Assembly (NCBI GenBank): GCA_958295665.1
Contig: OY282559.1
Coordinates: 249,298,764 to 249,362,763 of the forward strand
DNA: 64,000 bases
From: Tipula vernalis
Taxonomy: Eukaryota; Arthropoda; Insecta; Diptera; Tipulidae
Reading direction: 5' to 3'
In this document: piece after piece, positions 1 through 11,709 of the stretch
How positions within the stretch are numbered: the first letter of the stretch is position 1
Layout of the letters: every line of letters begins with the position of its first letter
Notes under the pieces: generated by a model
Told to the model about the DNA's origin: nothing
Seen by the model: only the letters and a program-made list of their open reading frames with translations
The model's database searches: none
Position numbers and translations under genes: made by a program

Positions 1-600
1 TCGATTATGCAGGGCTCATTCAGTAAGCTGTAAAAAGAAGCTCTCCCTCAACAGAACAACATTAGGTTTAACATCAGAGGCATTTATGCAGCGTTGAAGT
101 GATTTATTTCAAGCGATAATGGGATCGCTTTCATTGATGCTCATCGAAAACTTATGGTCATCTAGTTTTTAGTAAATTCTAGAGAACACAAGAAAGGTTT
201 ATTGGAATTCACGAGTGAAAATTTAATAAATTTGCATATCATCTCAACTTCAGCATCACACTTTGAGGGATTGTGGGAAGCCGTGAAATGATGTTTGAAC
301 AAGGCAACTAGAGTCAATCTTAAACTCAACGCTAAAGGAGGGACTAAATGCAATAACAAATGAAGATGCACTCTACGAAGCTCAAACACCATCACATTTT
401 TTAATTGGGTTAGCAAGTGCAGCAAATCCTGAAGACGCCGTATCTGATGTATCTGAATCTAGGTTTAAAATATGGCAACAGTTGGAACAACGCACACAAC
501 ATTCTTGGAAAAGATTTGCCAATGAATATTTGAGTACTTTGCAACAACGTAACAAGTGGAAAACTTTAAGTCAAAACATTCAAGACATAAAAGAAGACAA
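1..600 (+). pseudogene. BEL/Pao integrase relic
   Basis: Translated pieces match the integrase core and C-terminus of BEL/Pao retrotransposons: DYAGLIQ at about 3-23, then ASHFEGLWEAVK near 255-290, TPSHFLIG near 390-412, and a tail rich in WKRFANEYLSTLQQR-like wording near 505-560. The same motifs occur in better condition at 41100-41800 in this window, which supports the call. Stops and frame changes interrupt every piece, so it is dead. The element continues to the left of the window. No LTR is visible on the right side. Confidence 0.7.
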
Positions 601-1232
601 CTTACATATACATTAAAGCTCACTAAGGTTTTGTAAACCAACAAATGTTTAAACCGAGGTAAAATAGTAAGAAGCACATGCATAAAATAAATCGTAGTTT
701 TTGACGATCGTTTACTATAATCTAAACTATAATTTCAGTATTAACTAAACTTTCTTAGACCAAAAGCTATGACGAACTTAATCACGATGAATAAGGTCTG
801 TTTCTGTTGAATTATTCCCAATTAGTAATTATTTCTGATTTTATTTGTGAAAATATTCCAGGTTTGATTTTGGGATACCAGCTTGAAATGTAAAACCATT
901 TCTAATCTGATTTAAAAAGTCAGAAAGAAATTGTTTGTTTGTGAAATACATATATTAACAATGAGTAAATGGTGAATAATTATACATACATACTCGAATA
1001 ATATTGTAATCGGGATCAGCTTCAAACTTTGTACCATCATTTGTGCGTCACCTAGACCCAACTCAACGTTCAATATTACGACTAGCAACAGAATATGCGG
1101 GTAATTTTCATAAAGACAAATCAAGACTTTCATTAATTTTAAAATTAGAAATTTGACAAAGGGAACAATTGTAATTTCAATTTTTAATAAAATAAATATC
1201 ACAATAAGAACCGGTGTGAAGAAACAATTGGC
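601..1232. other. AT-rich spacer, no gene seen
   Basis: No coding signal beyond chance ORFs. The end of the stretch (about 1210-1232) has a second accggtgtgaag-type motif just outside the foldback element that follows, so the element border could lie slightly further left. Confidence 0.5.
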
Positions 1233-2159
1233 ACCAGTGTGAAGTTTTTGGACACTTTTTGGACAATAATTTATGCGAGTATAGATTATGAATTTTTTTT
1301 TGGACAAAATTGAGATTATAGAAAAAATTAGTTTTTGGACAAATGTTTATGCGAGTGTACTTATTTTAACACTGTATTTAACAAAAATAAAGTTATTCAA
1401 ATAAAACAAGCCTCAAATAATTTCTAATATTCCTTTCCAATGTGCTTTTCAACAAATCAAAGAACTTAGCAGCACTTTGATATTTTGATATAATATGGAG
1501 GGCTCTTGCAAAAAAATTTAGAAAATTAACAAATCGATGAATTTCGTTTGGAACAAGGACGTTTTTCCTTATTATACCAAATAGCATGAATCTCAGAGAT
1601 TGACTCATATAGTGACTATAAAGGTTGTAAAGGGCATACATTGCGGATTTGAAATCACTCAGTGCCATTTTGATACGAGCAGTAGGGCTCTTGCAAAAAA
1701 AATCTGAAAATTAACAAATCTCAGACACTAAGTGATTTCAATTTCGCAATGTATGCCCTAACCTATATAGTCACTATATGGGCCAATCTCTGAGATTCAT
1801 GCTATTTGGTATAATAGAGAACAACGTCCTTGTTCCAAACGAAATTCGTCGATTTGTTAACTTTCAAAATTTTTTGCAAAAGCCCTACGGCTCATATGAA
1901 GATTTCAAAATGGCGCTTAGTTCGTTGAATTGTTGAAAATGAAATAGAAATGAATGTTAGAAATTATTTGAGGTCTATTTTATTTGAATAACTTTATTTT
2001 TGTTAAATACGCTGTTAAAGGATGTACACCCGCATAAATATATGTTATGTCCAAAAACTTATTTTTTCTAAAATCTGAATTTTGTCCAAAAACTTCACAG
2101 TACATTCGCTTAAATTTTTGTCCCAAAAAAAAAAAAGTGTCGAAAAACTTCACACCGGT
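1233..2159. mobile_element. Foldback (long inverted repeat) element
   Basis: The left arm (about 1233-1700) reappears in reverse complement as the right arm (about 1705-2159). Outer ends pair as accagtgtgaagtttttgg and its near complement ending cttcacaccggt. Inner parts that pair include the segments with cctcaaataatttctaa and cccttacaacc-like wording. The arms are imperfect, so this is not recent. No transposase is inside. A short minus-strand ORF in the arm is a shadow. The flanks share attggc on both sides at slightly different offsets, so the target duplication is uncertain. The same terminal motif recurs at about 20503-20518. Confidence 0.75.
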
Positions 2160-2169
2160 ATAATTGGCC

Positions 2170-2585
2170 CATGAATCATTTTAACGCGATCCTCAAGGGG
2201 TAAATATAGCATTTCCACACTTTTATTATATACAAATAAAGTGTAGCGGTTCACTTTTGGCCAGTTAAAGGAAATCCTAGAGATGTCCAAGTATATCTGA
2301 GTATGCCATATTATTGTTTGCTTTCAGTAGAACATTTGAACCATAAATCATTTTAACGGGGTAAGATATCGCATTTCCTTACTTTTATTTTATACAAATA
2401 AAGTGTAGTGGTCAATTGTTGGCCAGTTACAAGAAATCCTGGATATGTCTTAGTAAATTTGAGTATGCCATATTATTGCTTGCTTTTAATAGAGCCTTTG
2501 GGCCACCAATCATTTTAACGTGATCTTTAAGGGGTGAGATATCGCCTTTCCACACTATACAAATAAAGTGTAGTGGGCAACAGTT
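2170..2585. repeat. Tandem repeat, ~162-171 bp unit, about 2.5 copies
   Basis: Units start at 2170, 2341 and 2503, each with a ccatNaatcattttaacg start, a gatatcgcatttccacac block, tacaaataaagtgtagtgg and a tatgccatattattg block. The third copy is truncated and has an internal deletion. A further partial copy sits at 20337-20465, next to the same foldback terminal motif. The array therefore seems linked to that element family rather than being a free satellite. Confidence 0.8.
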
Positions 2586-3413
2586 CATTTCAGAACAAAG
2601 GCAAATTTCAAGTGAACTAGTTGCTATCAAAAAATTTCAAAAAATATGTACATACGAATTAAAGAAGTGTAGTGTATAATCTAAAGTGAAAATGCTAACA
2701 CATAAACAACATAATTATTTATTACTCTGTAAACATTTATTTTTTTCTTGAGTGAATGATGTTGATTCAGTGCATAATATTCATGTGTTATACATTTTTA
2801 AGGTTAGGTTTTAGATCCTAATTTATATTTGTTACAACGTTTAACAAAGCAATGCAATTGTGTTGTGAAATAACAATGTAATAGTGTGACAAATAAGTTT
2901 AATATCGTATAGTTTGTTGAAATTATAATTTTTATTATAATTACCGCTTTGTGAAATATTTAGTTTTGGCTTCACGTTTAGGTTGATTAACACTTTAATG
3001 GCCGCTCACACGTGTGTGATATAGCCGGAACAACTGTTAGTGGCCGATCACATAATATGTGTGCGATGCTACCACCAACGGTTATTGGCCGGTAACACAC
3101 TCAGCTTATTTTTTTTTGGTTTTTGAAAAATGGACTTACACCACTTTTAAAATAAAATATAATTTTTAACGTGTGCTGACTTAAAAGTGTTATTATGAAG
3201 AAAATCCATTTTGTTTTTGTAATACAAAGGGCTAACCTATTCATACCAATCGAAGCTTGTGAAATATTTTGCAATTCGTTTGTGACTTATCCCAATTTAC
3301 ACGAAATTTTATACATACACTCTCAATATTCCGCGCATATTTTTTGGTGGATACATAAAATAGTTTTTTTGTGACATTAGAAAACTAGGTGTTTTTATTG
3401 TCCTAACAGCATA
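2586..3413. other. No gene seen; short dyad cluster
   Basis: AT-rich. Between about 2995 and 3105 there is a cluster of repeated ggccg(a/c/g)tcacac and cacacgtgtgtg-type words, including three tggccg starts spaced 40-50 bp apart. Function unknown; it may be a decayed short tandem repeat. Confidence 0.4.
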
Positions 3414-3603
3414 ATGGACAGTTTGAATGAACCTAATGACATTATTGAATTATTAATAGATATTCCTGATTCTAATTTGTCCAACGAACATTTAATTGAC
3501 TATTGTATTGAAAATGAAAATAGTCACGATGAACTGACAATTCTTATAAATGGATGGAACTTAACTAATCCAGAATATATATATGTATATAAAATTTTAA
3601 AAG
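3414..3603 (+). CDS. Candidate 5' exon, unidentified
   Basis: An ATG-started open frame of 63 codons begins at 3414 and is followed at 3604 by a good splice donor (AAG/GTAAGA). Without splicing it would stop at 3629. The product is acidic and rich in N, E, D, I and L. I do not recognise a domain, but its place upstream of the spliced transposon relic at 6181-8215 and its donor make it a plausible first exon of that gene. It ends in phase 1, while the next recognised exon (6181) needs phase 0, so at least one exon between them would be missing or undetected. It could also be a chance ORF. Confidence 0.3.
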
Positions 3604-3724
3604 GTAAGAAAACAAATAATAGTAAATAATAGATTATACCTAATTAAATTTTTTAATGATGTAGACGCAGGTTTAGGCACCAAACAATTAAAAATCATTC
3701 AAAAGCATAATGTGGACACCTTAA

Positions 3725-4010
3725 TACCAAATAGCAGGATTCTGTTTCCCAGTCGCGACGGCTACCGATGCCATTTATGAGGGAAGGACGCCCGCATGAC
3801 AATCCCAGCGACAATCCCCCGGAACGGAGACCGTCACCCCGACGCGATCAACTCATATGGCGTGCCGCCCTCCAGCACAGCCTGTCCTGGAGGAACGAAC
3901 GGCACGCACGGAAAAGGGTGGAAAAAGGGCCGACCCTTCACATGACCACACCTCACATCAGCCGATCAATTATTTGTTTACACGCACATTGTGCGGCGTA
4001 GCACACTACA
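3725..4010. other. GC-rich island of unknown origin
   Basis: This stretch is much richer in G and C than its surroundings, as is a second island at about 4488-4600. Both look like foreign sequence, perhaps the leader or UTR of an unrecognised element. Two overlapping plus-strand ORFs (3768-4001, 3857-4063) show no known domain. I see no LTR or TIR for the block. Confidence 0.3.
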
Positions 4011-4736
4011 GTAAGAAATTCAAAGAAAAAATTTTAGGTGATGATAAAAGAGAAAAAATTTAAAATTAAACAAGATAAATTACGTTAAAACTGATTCTAC
4101 GTTAATGTTAAGTTTCACTTTCACTATCACTGTTTTTAAGAAAATTAAGGAAAACACAAAAATACCTGAAATAAATGAACCGTTATGGGGTCGAACCACC
4201 CACCCAAAAACGGACAACCGAGCAGAAGTGAAGAGAAAAGAACGGAAATTCCAAACGCAATCAATCAAAATGACGGAAAAAAAATATAACCGGACAATAA
4301 TTGCTCTGAGTGGGGTTTTCACCAAATCGGTGCACCACCACGAAACGCCGAAAACAAACGGTAAAAATAGTAATATATGTACAATATAATGAAAATAGAA
4401 AGGAGAAACAACCTGTTACAAACTTAAGCAACTAAAATTTACTTAGCCAGATTGTTTATCCCTTAATTGTTTTACCTTGTTGTTTTAAAGGCCCGTCCGA
4501 CCAACCGCAACCAGCGCCGATGCAGGATCCCCCTCACACAACTGATGGCCCTGCCCCCACGGGCGGGAACACTACCTGACACTCGCACACAATCACGGCA
4601 CTATCCAGATAATTGCTGGTTTATAAATGGGAATTGTATCCCGTAACGCAATTCATTCGCCAAATTTTGTGATTCAAGGAAATTATCAACACAAAAAAAA
4701 ATTTATTATTAGTTAAATTTTGTATATTTTATATTT

Positions 4737-5240
4737 TTTTTTTTTTTTACAAAATCAGAGTTTACATTCACAAATTTTATCTATTCTTTTGTGTTTTTTT
4801 TTTTTTTTATTCGGTACCAATTAGTATAACTTGATATAAAGTTTTACCGTTTAACGGTCTTATACAACGGTCTTATACTTTTCAAAAAAAAAAATAAAAA
4901 TTAATTTTATATCGCACCGGAAATTATAGATAAGCAAATTCCCGTTTTTTTTTTTTTTGTTTCACAAAAAATTTATCACTAATAGTTGACTGAAACCAGG
5001 AACTATTCATTTAATTTATTGTTATTCAAAATATAACTTTACTTCATCTAAATATCCATAATCATATACATATAAATAACAATTTGTAATGCCCCTGGGC
5101 ACTTATTAACAAAACTGTTGTGCTACACGGCACAGAATCTACCAAAAATCAAATTTGACCGTCTTCTTTTTTTTTTTTTTTTACAAAATCAGAGTTTACA
5201 TTCACAAATTTTATTTATTCTTTTGGTTTTTTTTTTTTAT
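4737..5240. repeat. Direct repeat pair, ~70 bp, flanked by poly-T
   Basis: Copies at about 4737-4808 and 5166-5240 share poly-T, then acaaaatcagagtttacatt, then a caaattttat(c/t)tattctttt block, then poly-T again. They are about 430 bp apart. The rest of 4100-6180 holds only homopolymer runs and chance ORFs; I see no gene there. The pair may be two copies of a small retroposed sequence or the ends of a short element. Confidence 0.6.
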
Positions 5241-7146
5241 ATAAAAAAAATTTGACTTATAGTCAACAACTCAAACTAGACTGCCAAATCCAAAAAATAT
5301 CATCAACAAAAAAAATCAGAAAATTTCCCCCTCCTATTTTCTACTTCGCATCGCTGTTCGTCCCACTCGTTGTATTTGTGCACATCGTTCATCATTTTTT
5401 TTTTTTTTATTATTATAAAATCTTTATTGACATGTACATTGTTTTTTTTTTATGTACACAAATACAACGAATAAGACGAACAACGACGACGAACACATGT
5501 ACATACTTATCTGTACGGCCGCATCGGATTCATGTCTAATACACCGATCGGTTCTATCCCCACTCAGAGCAAATATCACGCGTTAATTTAAGCCAATGAT
5601 ACCAGAAAGAAAAATAGAATATTCCAGATTGAATATTTTAATAACCAAATATTCCATCTCATACTACATAATACATGTACACACACCAACTCGCAAGAGA
5701 TATATGTGTTTGTACATGACAATATAGAAAACAAGTAAATGAAAAAAAATTTAAAATATGTTTACCTAACAATCGAAGGGAACATTGGATTTAAATTCGG
5801 AAATCATAAAAGCGAGCATAGGTATTAACACCATGGTGGTCATGGTATTTTATAACGATAACAAAATTCAAATTATTTGAGCGTTTGGAATTTTCGAAAA
5901 AAAAAATTTTCACTGTTCCAAGTGGAGACGTATGCCAGTCGTAACAGTAGTAAGTTCAAAAATATTACATTTAAATTTTAATAATTTTTCAACGAATTTA
6001 CTTTAATACAATAAACGTATATCTAGCACGGAATATACGTAGGTATAATGGTACGTTCAATAAACTTTCAATTTTCAATCATTTAATTAATTTGTTGAAA
6101 ACTTTAAATGAAAACACAAAAATTTATCAAACCGGCAATTTTTTATTTTAATAACGCATCATATTCTATCTACACCACAGGAAATCTATTATCAAAAGAA
6201 AACTTCAGGAAATCCCAAGGGTAAATTATTTAACAGACAACGCAATACACTGACGAAAATAAAAAGGCAAACAACGAATGAAATTATCCCAAATAAAAAA
6301 AAAGTTAAACCGAACGGAACTGTGGAGGCGCCAGATTTTACAGAAGAAAAGGAAATTCAAATTTTTCTGAAGAGGCACACTGAACCATGGGACAAAATTG
6401 AAGGTTGCTGGCAAAAAACAATAAAATATAGAATAACGAACTTATCTAATTTGGCAGAAATATTTTTGAATTGGCCTCTTTGGAAAGATTCCAGAGCTGC
6501 ATCATTGGTATAGTTACTGAAAAACTAATATTAAAGAGTATAAATAATTAGATTGCATCCTCCTTTGATTTATTTCAGTACGACATTGATTTTGAATTTC
6601 TACATCCAACGAAAAAAAATAGTTTATTCACTTTTGATATATAATAGCCCGATAACTATGCTCATTTCAAATAAAGAAATGTAAAATAACCCATTGTTAT
6701 TGTATAACCCACGCTGCTAGGGGCAACGTGAGTTATATTTGGTATAACAAAATGTTGAGTAGTCATTGGAAAATTATTCATAGTCAAAAAATTGAGGTGT
6801 GGCCAACACACGACTTTCTTTTACGAACAGAGAATTTTGAGAATTTTTTTTTTTTTATAACTTTATTTTTAATTTTTTTTTTTAATTTTTAAATTTTTAA
6901 ACTTTTTTTTTAATTTTTTTTTTTATTTTTATTTGTTTTTAATTTTTCGAAACATTTTGTTTTAAGTAGTTTTTTGTAAATCTTATACTTTTTAAGATAT
7001 TTGCAAAATAAATTTTCTGGACCAAGGAAGTGGCCACTTCCGGTTAACCGATTTGGAATAAAATTCACTGGGACTTCCCAATTTATCAAAAAAACTTAAA
7101 TCTGAAGTTTCAGTTCGATTGGTTAAACCATCTGGGCTGTGGAGAG

Positions 7147-7213
7147 GACACAGACAGACTGACAGACGGACAGACTGACAGACTGACAGACTGACAGACA
7201 GACAGACAGACAC
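7147..7213. repeat. Microsatellite (GACA/GACT)n
   Basis: About 16 tetranucleotide units, mostly GACA with GACT and GACG variants, ending in cagacaccatttcg. Confidence 0.9.
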
Positions 7214-7529
7214 CATTTCGAAACTGACTTTTTCGGACTCAGGGGACCTCAAAACAGATAAATCTCTAAAAATCTCAAGGTCCAAAATTTTCATGATTAC
7301 TATACTTTATTTTACTAGAGTAAAAGAAAGTAAAATGAAAAACTATATTCCAAAAATTAGTTAAATTAAAGTACACCATGACAATTTAAAGAACGGTCAC
7401 TATGATAAAATACATTTCAAAATTCAATATTCCACTGTGAAATCACAAAATGGAACTATTTCTTATTAATTTACGAAATTTATTTCAACAAAAGTGGATA
7501 AAACGTTGTATGCCACTCGTGAGCAAAGA

Positions 7530-7606
7530 GATATTATCCACTCGGGATAATGTCCCACTCGGCTATCGCCTCGTGGGACAAACTTATCGCTCATGGATAA
7601 TATCTC
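7530..7606. repeat. Imperfect palindrome
   Basis: The arm gagatattatccactcgg pairs with the reverse complement of ctcatggataatatctc; the centre has cactcggctatcgcctcgtg. It resembles a small hairpin element. Confidence 0.65.
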
Positions 7607-8235
7607 GTTTTGGTCACTAGTACCATAAATAACTATTATTTAAACAATGGGAACATTTTGCAATCACATGTGTTCCAAAAATGTTACGATGCGTTAAAGA
7701 CATAGAAACAAAGGAAGCACTAATACAAATAGAGGATTCAACTAACGAAGGTAAACAAAAATTCATTGAAATGCTGAAGTAGTTTTGCTCATTTTTAAAA
7801 CGTTTTCATTTTAGATAATCGAAGTTTATCAATTTTACATAGTCTACAAGCATTGGCCAAACCATCTGCCCGTATTTCCTATCGCAGTTGGACAAATTCA
7901 AATTATTGATACATTGAATAATTTAGAAAACATTATCCAAGAACGTTGGATAAATACGTTTCACATGGTTTGCAAATGCAACCATTTGTTTATGGTATAA
8001 AATGTTTAAACTCCACGACATTTTATGTTTACGTTGATAATTGCACATCTTATAAATGTGAAAATTTAATAAACGCAGTAGATCTGTGCTTTAAGGTGTA
8101 TAATACATTAAATTTAAAATACAGTAGAGATTGTGAACAAGTATGGGAATTCATTCAGAAATATTTTTATGGCATTGAGTCTATTTTTGATCGATATCCA
8201 AATAATAATAAGTAAATAGTGTAAGCTTAAATATC

Positions 8236-10325
8236 TGTACACCGCTCTCCAATAACTCCAATTTAATTTCAACAAGTACTGAGAATATCAGTAATTGTTT
8301 TCAAAAATTAGAATCCGGTAGCAGTCAATCAATTTATACTAAATCACAAAATACTAATTTCAGAACGGAAATTTATAATACAATGTTATCTGCAAATATT
8401 GAATTCCATTATAAAGATAATTTTAACCGTAAAGATATTCTATTTATTCAAAATTTAATTTTAAGAACAGTACAAACATCAATAATAGGGATTAAGGACG
8501 AAATAAAATAAAATGTTGAATGCACAGAAAAATTGGTAAACCTTGAGAAAGAATATAAAGATGTTCAAAATTTATTCAAAACGGAACATAGATTTTTCAA
8601 ACATGTGATAAGTAAAGATTTATTTAATTTTCCAAAAATATTTACAATTAATAACCAAATTAGTGAAATAACGATCCACAGAATGTCAGTATTAGATGAA
8701 GAAAAAATTTCTGGTATTATAATGCCGCTAAAATTCCAACTTCGAAAATATTTCGAGAGTCCTGGTATGCTAAAACAAAGAATAGCGCATATGAACTATC
8801 TAAAAACAGAACCAAATAATTTGATAAATATTATCAATGGGTCGATGTGGAAATATAATAATGTTTCGAATGAGCTGATAATGTCAATTCTTTTATATAT
8901 AGATGATTTTGGGATTAATAATCCTTTAGGACCACATGCTCAGTCTATGTGTGCATTATATTATTCAATTCCCGTAATTCCAATGCATTGTTTAAGCAAA
9001 CTTGATCACATATTTCTTGCAGCAGTTTTCAAATCAAATGACCTTAATTCGTTTGGTGCTGATAAATGTGTGTACCCGTTAGTAAAGGAACTTAACTCAT
9101 TGTGTGAAGATGGAATTATTGTTAATTATGAAAACAGTGATTTAAACATAAAATTTAGGATTCCTGTCATTTTGGGCGATAACCTAGGTTTGAATGGCAT
9201 TTTAGGGTTGAATAAGTCTTTCAATAGTGGGTTTTATTGCAGAAGTTGTTTGAGATCTAGTGATCAAATGAAAACGGATCTTAAAGAATATCCTTCATTT
9301 ATTAGAAATTTAGAAGATTATAACAAAAAAATTTCCCTTTAAGTAAAAAATATTTATTTAAAACTGCCGGTATAAAAGAAGTTTCTATTTTTAATCAAAT
9401 CAAAGATTTTCACGTTACTTCAAATTACACCTTTGATATTATCCATATTCGATAGTGTGGAGATATATTCGAAGGTTTATGCCATTACGACTTAAGCCAA
9501 ATATTATTGCATTTTATTAATCAGAAATTTTTCACTATAGAGTTGTTGAATTATCGAAAGCAACATTTTTATTACGGAAACTCAGAAAACGCCAATAAAG
9601 GAGTGCCTATTGAAATAGATCATTTAAAAAAGAAACGACTGAAATTAACAGCTCGAGAAATGCAAACTTTTTTATTTTATTTGCCATTGATGATTGGGGA
9701 CAAAATTCCTGTCAATGATCCTGTTTGGGCTTTTCTTTGTATATTATTAGATTAAATTGACACTATCCTTTTACCTTACTTTAACAACGCTTTGTTGATT
9801 CAACTTGAAAATTTAATCGCTAATCATAACTACCAATACCAACAATTATTTGGTGACCATTTAAAGCCCAAGTTTCATTTCATAGTTCATTATGGTAGTG
9901 CAATCAAAAAATTTGGTCCATTAAAACCTCTATCTTGCATGCGGTTTGAAGCGAAGCATCAACAATCAAAAATGTATGCAAATGCAATGAAATCGAGAAA
10001 AAATATTTCATTAAACTTAGCGATGAAAATGTCTTTAAAATTTATGAAACCTGTATTTAACAATTCATTTTTATGTTCAGATGAGTTGAATGACATCAAG
10101 CGTAGCAACGTTTACATTTTAAAAAATACCCAATATTTTTCATATATAAAATTGAACCAATTAAATGGAGATCTAGATTTATCAAATGCAACTTGTTGCA
10201 CTTATATGGGCAAAAAATACGAGATTGGATTTTTTTTAAATAAAATTACCCGCCAATCTGATGTGGTGAGCAAATGTTCATCAAAGAGGATAGACGTGTT
10301 TTTTCTATTCTCTTCAAAAATTTAA
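8236..10325 (+). pseudogene. Tnp2-like transposase relic
   Basis: Coding similarity starts near 8340 (NIEFHYKDNFNRKDIL...) and crosses a TAA near 8509 before the long open frame 8533-9342. That frame carries SMWKYNNVSNE, YIDDFGINNPLGPHA, LSKLDHIFLAAVFKSND, ILGDNLGLNGILG and CRSCLR with a Cys pair. A frame change at about 9342 leads to TSNYTFDIIHIR, then a premature TAG near 9454, then 9507-9755 with KLTAREMQTFLFYLPLMIGD, a TAA at 9753, and 9792-10325 with KPKFHFIVHYGSAIKKFGPL and CMRFEAKHQQSK. This motif order is typical of animal transposase-like proteins related to Tnp2 (CACTA-type); the superfamily is my inference. It lies 20 bp after the companion gene in the same orientation. At least three stops and one frameshift: inactive. 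Confidence 0.65.
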
Positions 10326-10346
10326 TTTAATTTTATTTTTAAGCGC

Positions 10347-10594
10347 GTTTTTTTATTCGCTCCGGATAGCTGCTATCGAGAGCCGTCATTTTTATACGCC
10401 TAAATTTAAATTTTACGCGCTATTTATTGGTAAACTAAACTTATTTAACATCAAACTATCATTTTTAATTCAATTGTTTAGAGAAAACTTGATATAAAAA
10501 ATATTTGGCTCTACTTATTTATACGGAGCGCTATCCGGAGCCACTTTTCATATGACGGCTCTCGATAGCAGCTATCCGGAGCGAATAAAAAAAC
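10347..10594. mobile_element. MITE with perfect ~43-bp inverted ends
   Basis: The left end gtttttttattcgctccgg... continues through tagctgctatcgagagccgtcat and reappears exactly in reverse complement at 10552-10594. Length is 248 bp. A related ctatccggagc word occurs once inside. No obvious target duplication, so the family is unknown. Confidence 0.85.
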
Positions 10595-10997
10595 ACTATA
10601 TTTGTCTTTATTTTTGTTTTATTTATGTAGTATGTATATAAATTTTAATCCTAATTGAATTCAATTTTAGTCTAATAATAATTAAAATGTAAGTGTAATA
10701 ATAATTGAAGTGAATTTTTGGAAAATGCAATCTACCGGGATGCATTTATCAGGCAATTTTTTATATGTATAGATAAAGAAATCAAAATTATTTATTGTTT
10801 TAACTTTAGTGTGATTGTTCATGTACAATTTCAATTTTATTTACTAAAATTTAATAATAGAATAGAATTAAAATAAATTTTAATTTAAATAGACATACGT
10901 CGTAGTTAATTTCATATTTGATTTTATTTTACGCATACTTATATGCGTTCTTGTGTTTGTAGTTTATATACAATCGACAAAAATATATGCTTGAAAC
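10595..10997. other. AT-rich, no gene seen
   Basis: Only simple AT-rich sequence and chance ORFs. Confidence 0.5.
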
Positions 10998-11709
10998 ATG
11001 ATATATAACAAAGCCAACAACAGGTTTGTGCACCCGTCTCGTTCGCTCTTTGTATAGATTCTCTCAAGAAATGTACTATGTTTATATTGTTGTTGGTTTT
11101 TGTCTTGTAATATGCGAACAACAATAGAATAAAGAAATTTTTTGTTGGTTTTGGTATAAACTTCACAAATATTTTCCTGTTTAGTAGTATCTATAATATT
11201 AGGAAAACATGATCCTGCTACGCACATGAAAGATGGTAGAAAATATTTACCTTCAATGTGTGTTAGTGGTTTAGTAAAATTGATACATGACAAAGCCAAC
11301 GAAATGTTTGTACGAGCGGCCTCGTTCGCTCTTTACGCGGATCCTATTAGGGAAATGTGCTATTTATTGTTAGTTTTTGTTATGTAATCGTTAAGTAACA
11401 ACAACAAAAACAGAGAGACTTTTTTGTGGGTGTCAGTATAGTTGTTCCCAATATTTTTCTATATTTTGATATATAGATCAGGATTGTTTTGTATGTGCGC
11501 TGTAATGGTATTAGCTGTATATAAAATAATGAAAACATGATAAGTCTTCTGCTACGCACATGGAAGATTGTAGAGATATTTGCTTTTAATGTGTGTTGGT
11601 GGTTTCGTATATAAGAATCTGTTGTTTTTATTTTATTTTGTTATTTCCCCTCTTTTTGTTTTTGTATTCATGTTACAACTATAATGTTCTTAATAAAACA
11701 TGAACTGTA
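10998..11709. repeat. Diverged tandem repeat, unit ~280-325 bp
   Basis: Recurring blocks are aaagccaacNaNNNgtttgt with tcgttcgctctt (near 11009 and 11290), and ctgctacgcacatg(a/g)aagat with aatgtgtgtt(a/g)gtggttt (near 11224 and 11549). The last ~230 bp (11480-11709) are repeated almost exactly at 14609-14838, on the far side of the Atg9 pseudogene. Confidence 0.75.

Larger units (their letters stand above)
6645..7640. mobile_element. Repeat DNA inserted in the transposon exon
   Basis: The stretch between the two halves of the exon holds long T-runs (6846-6945), a sequence common in arthropod repeats with ggctgtggagaggacacaga, a tetranucleotide run and a palindrome. No coding capacity. Exact borders and any target duplication are not clear to me; it may be more than one insertion. 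Confidence 0.5.
6181..8215 (+). pseudogene. Spliced first gene of a Tnp2-like DNA transposon
   Basis: Exon A is 6181-6507, preceded by a good acceptor (ttctatctacaccacag) and followed by GTATAG. It reads YYQKKTSGNPKGKLFNR... FLKRHTEPWDKIEG... LNWPLWKDSRAASL. Exon B starts at 6579 after tttatttcag and reads YDIDFEFLHP in the matching phase. It is interrupted near 6640 by about 1 kb of repeat DNA and resumes near 7645 with WEHFAITCVPKML. A second intron (7751-7814, phase 1) leads to an exon with LSILHSLQALAKP, one frame break near 7905, and the C-terminus (QPFVYGIKC... VDLCFKVYNTLNLKY... VWEFIQKYFYGI) ending at 8215. The same order of motifs occurs in a widespread animal protein family that travels with Tnp2-like transposases. 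Molecular function is unknown. Stops, a frame break and the insertion make it a relic. Confidence 0.6.

Noticed and set aside
6992..7294. 100-codon ORF with Ser/Val/Cys-Leu repeats
   Set aside because: Reads through the GACA microsatellite.
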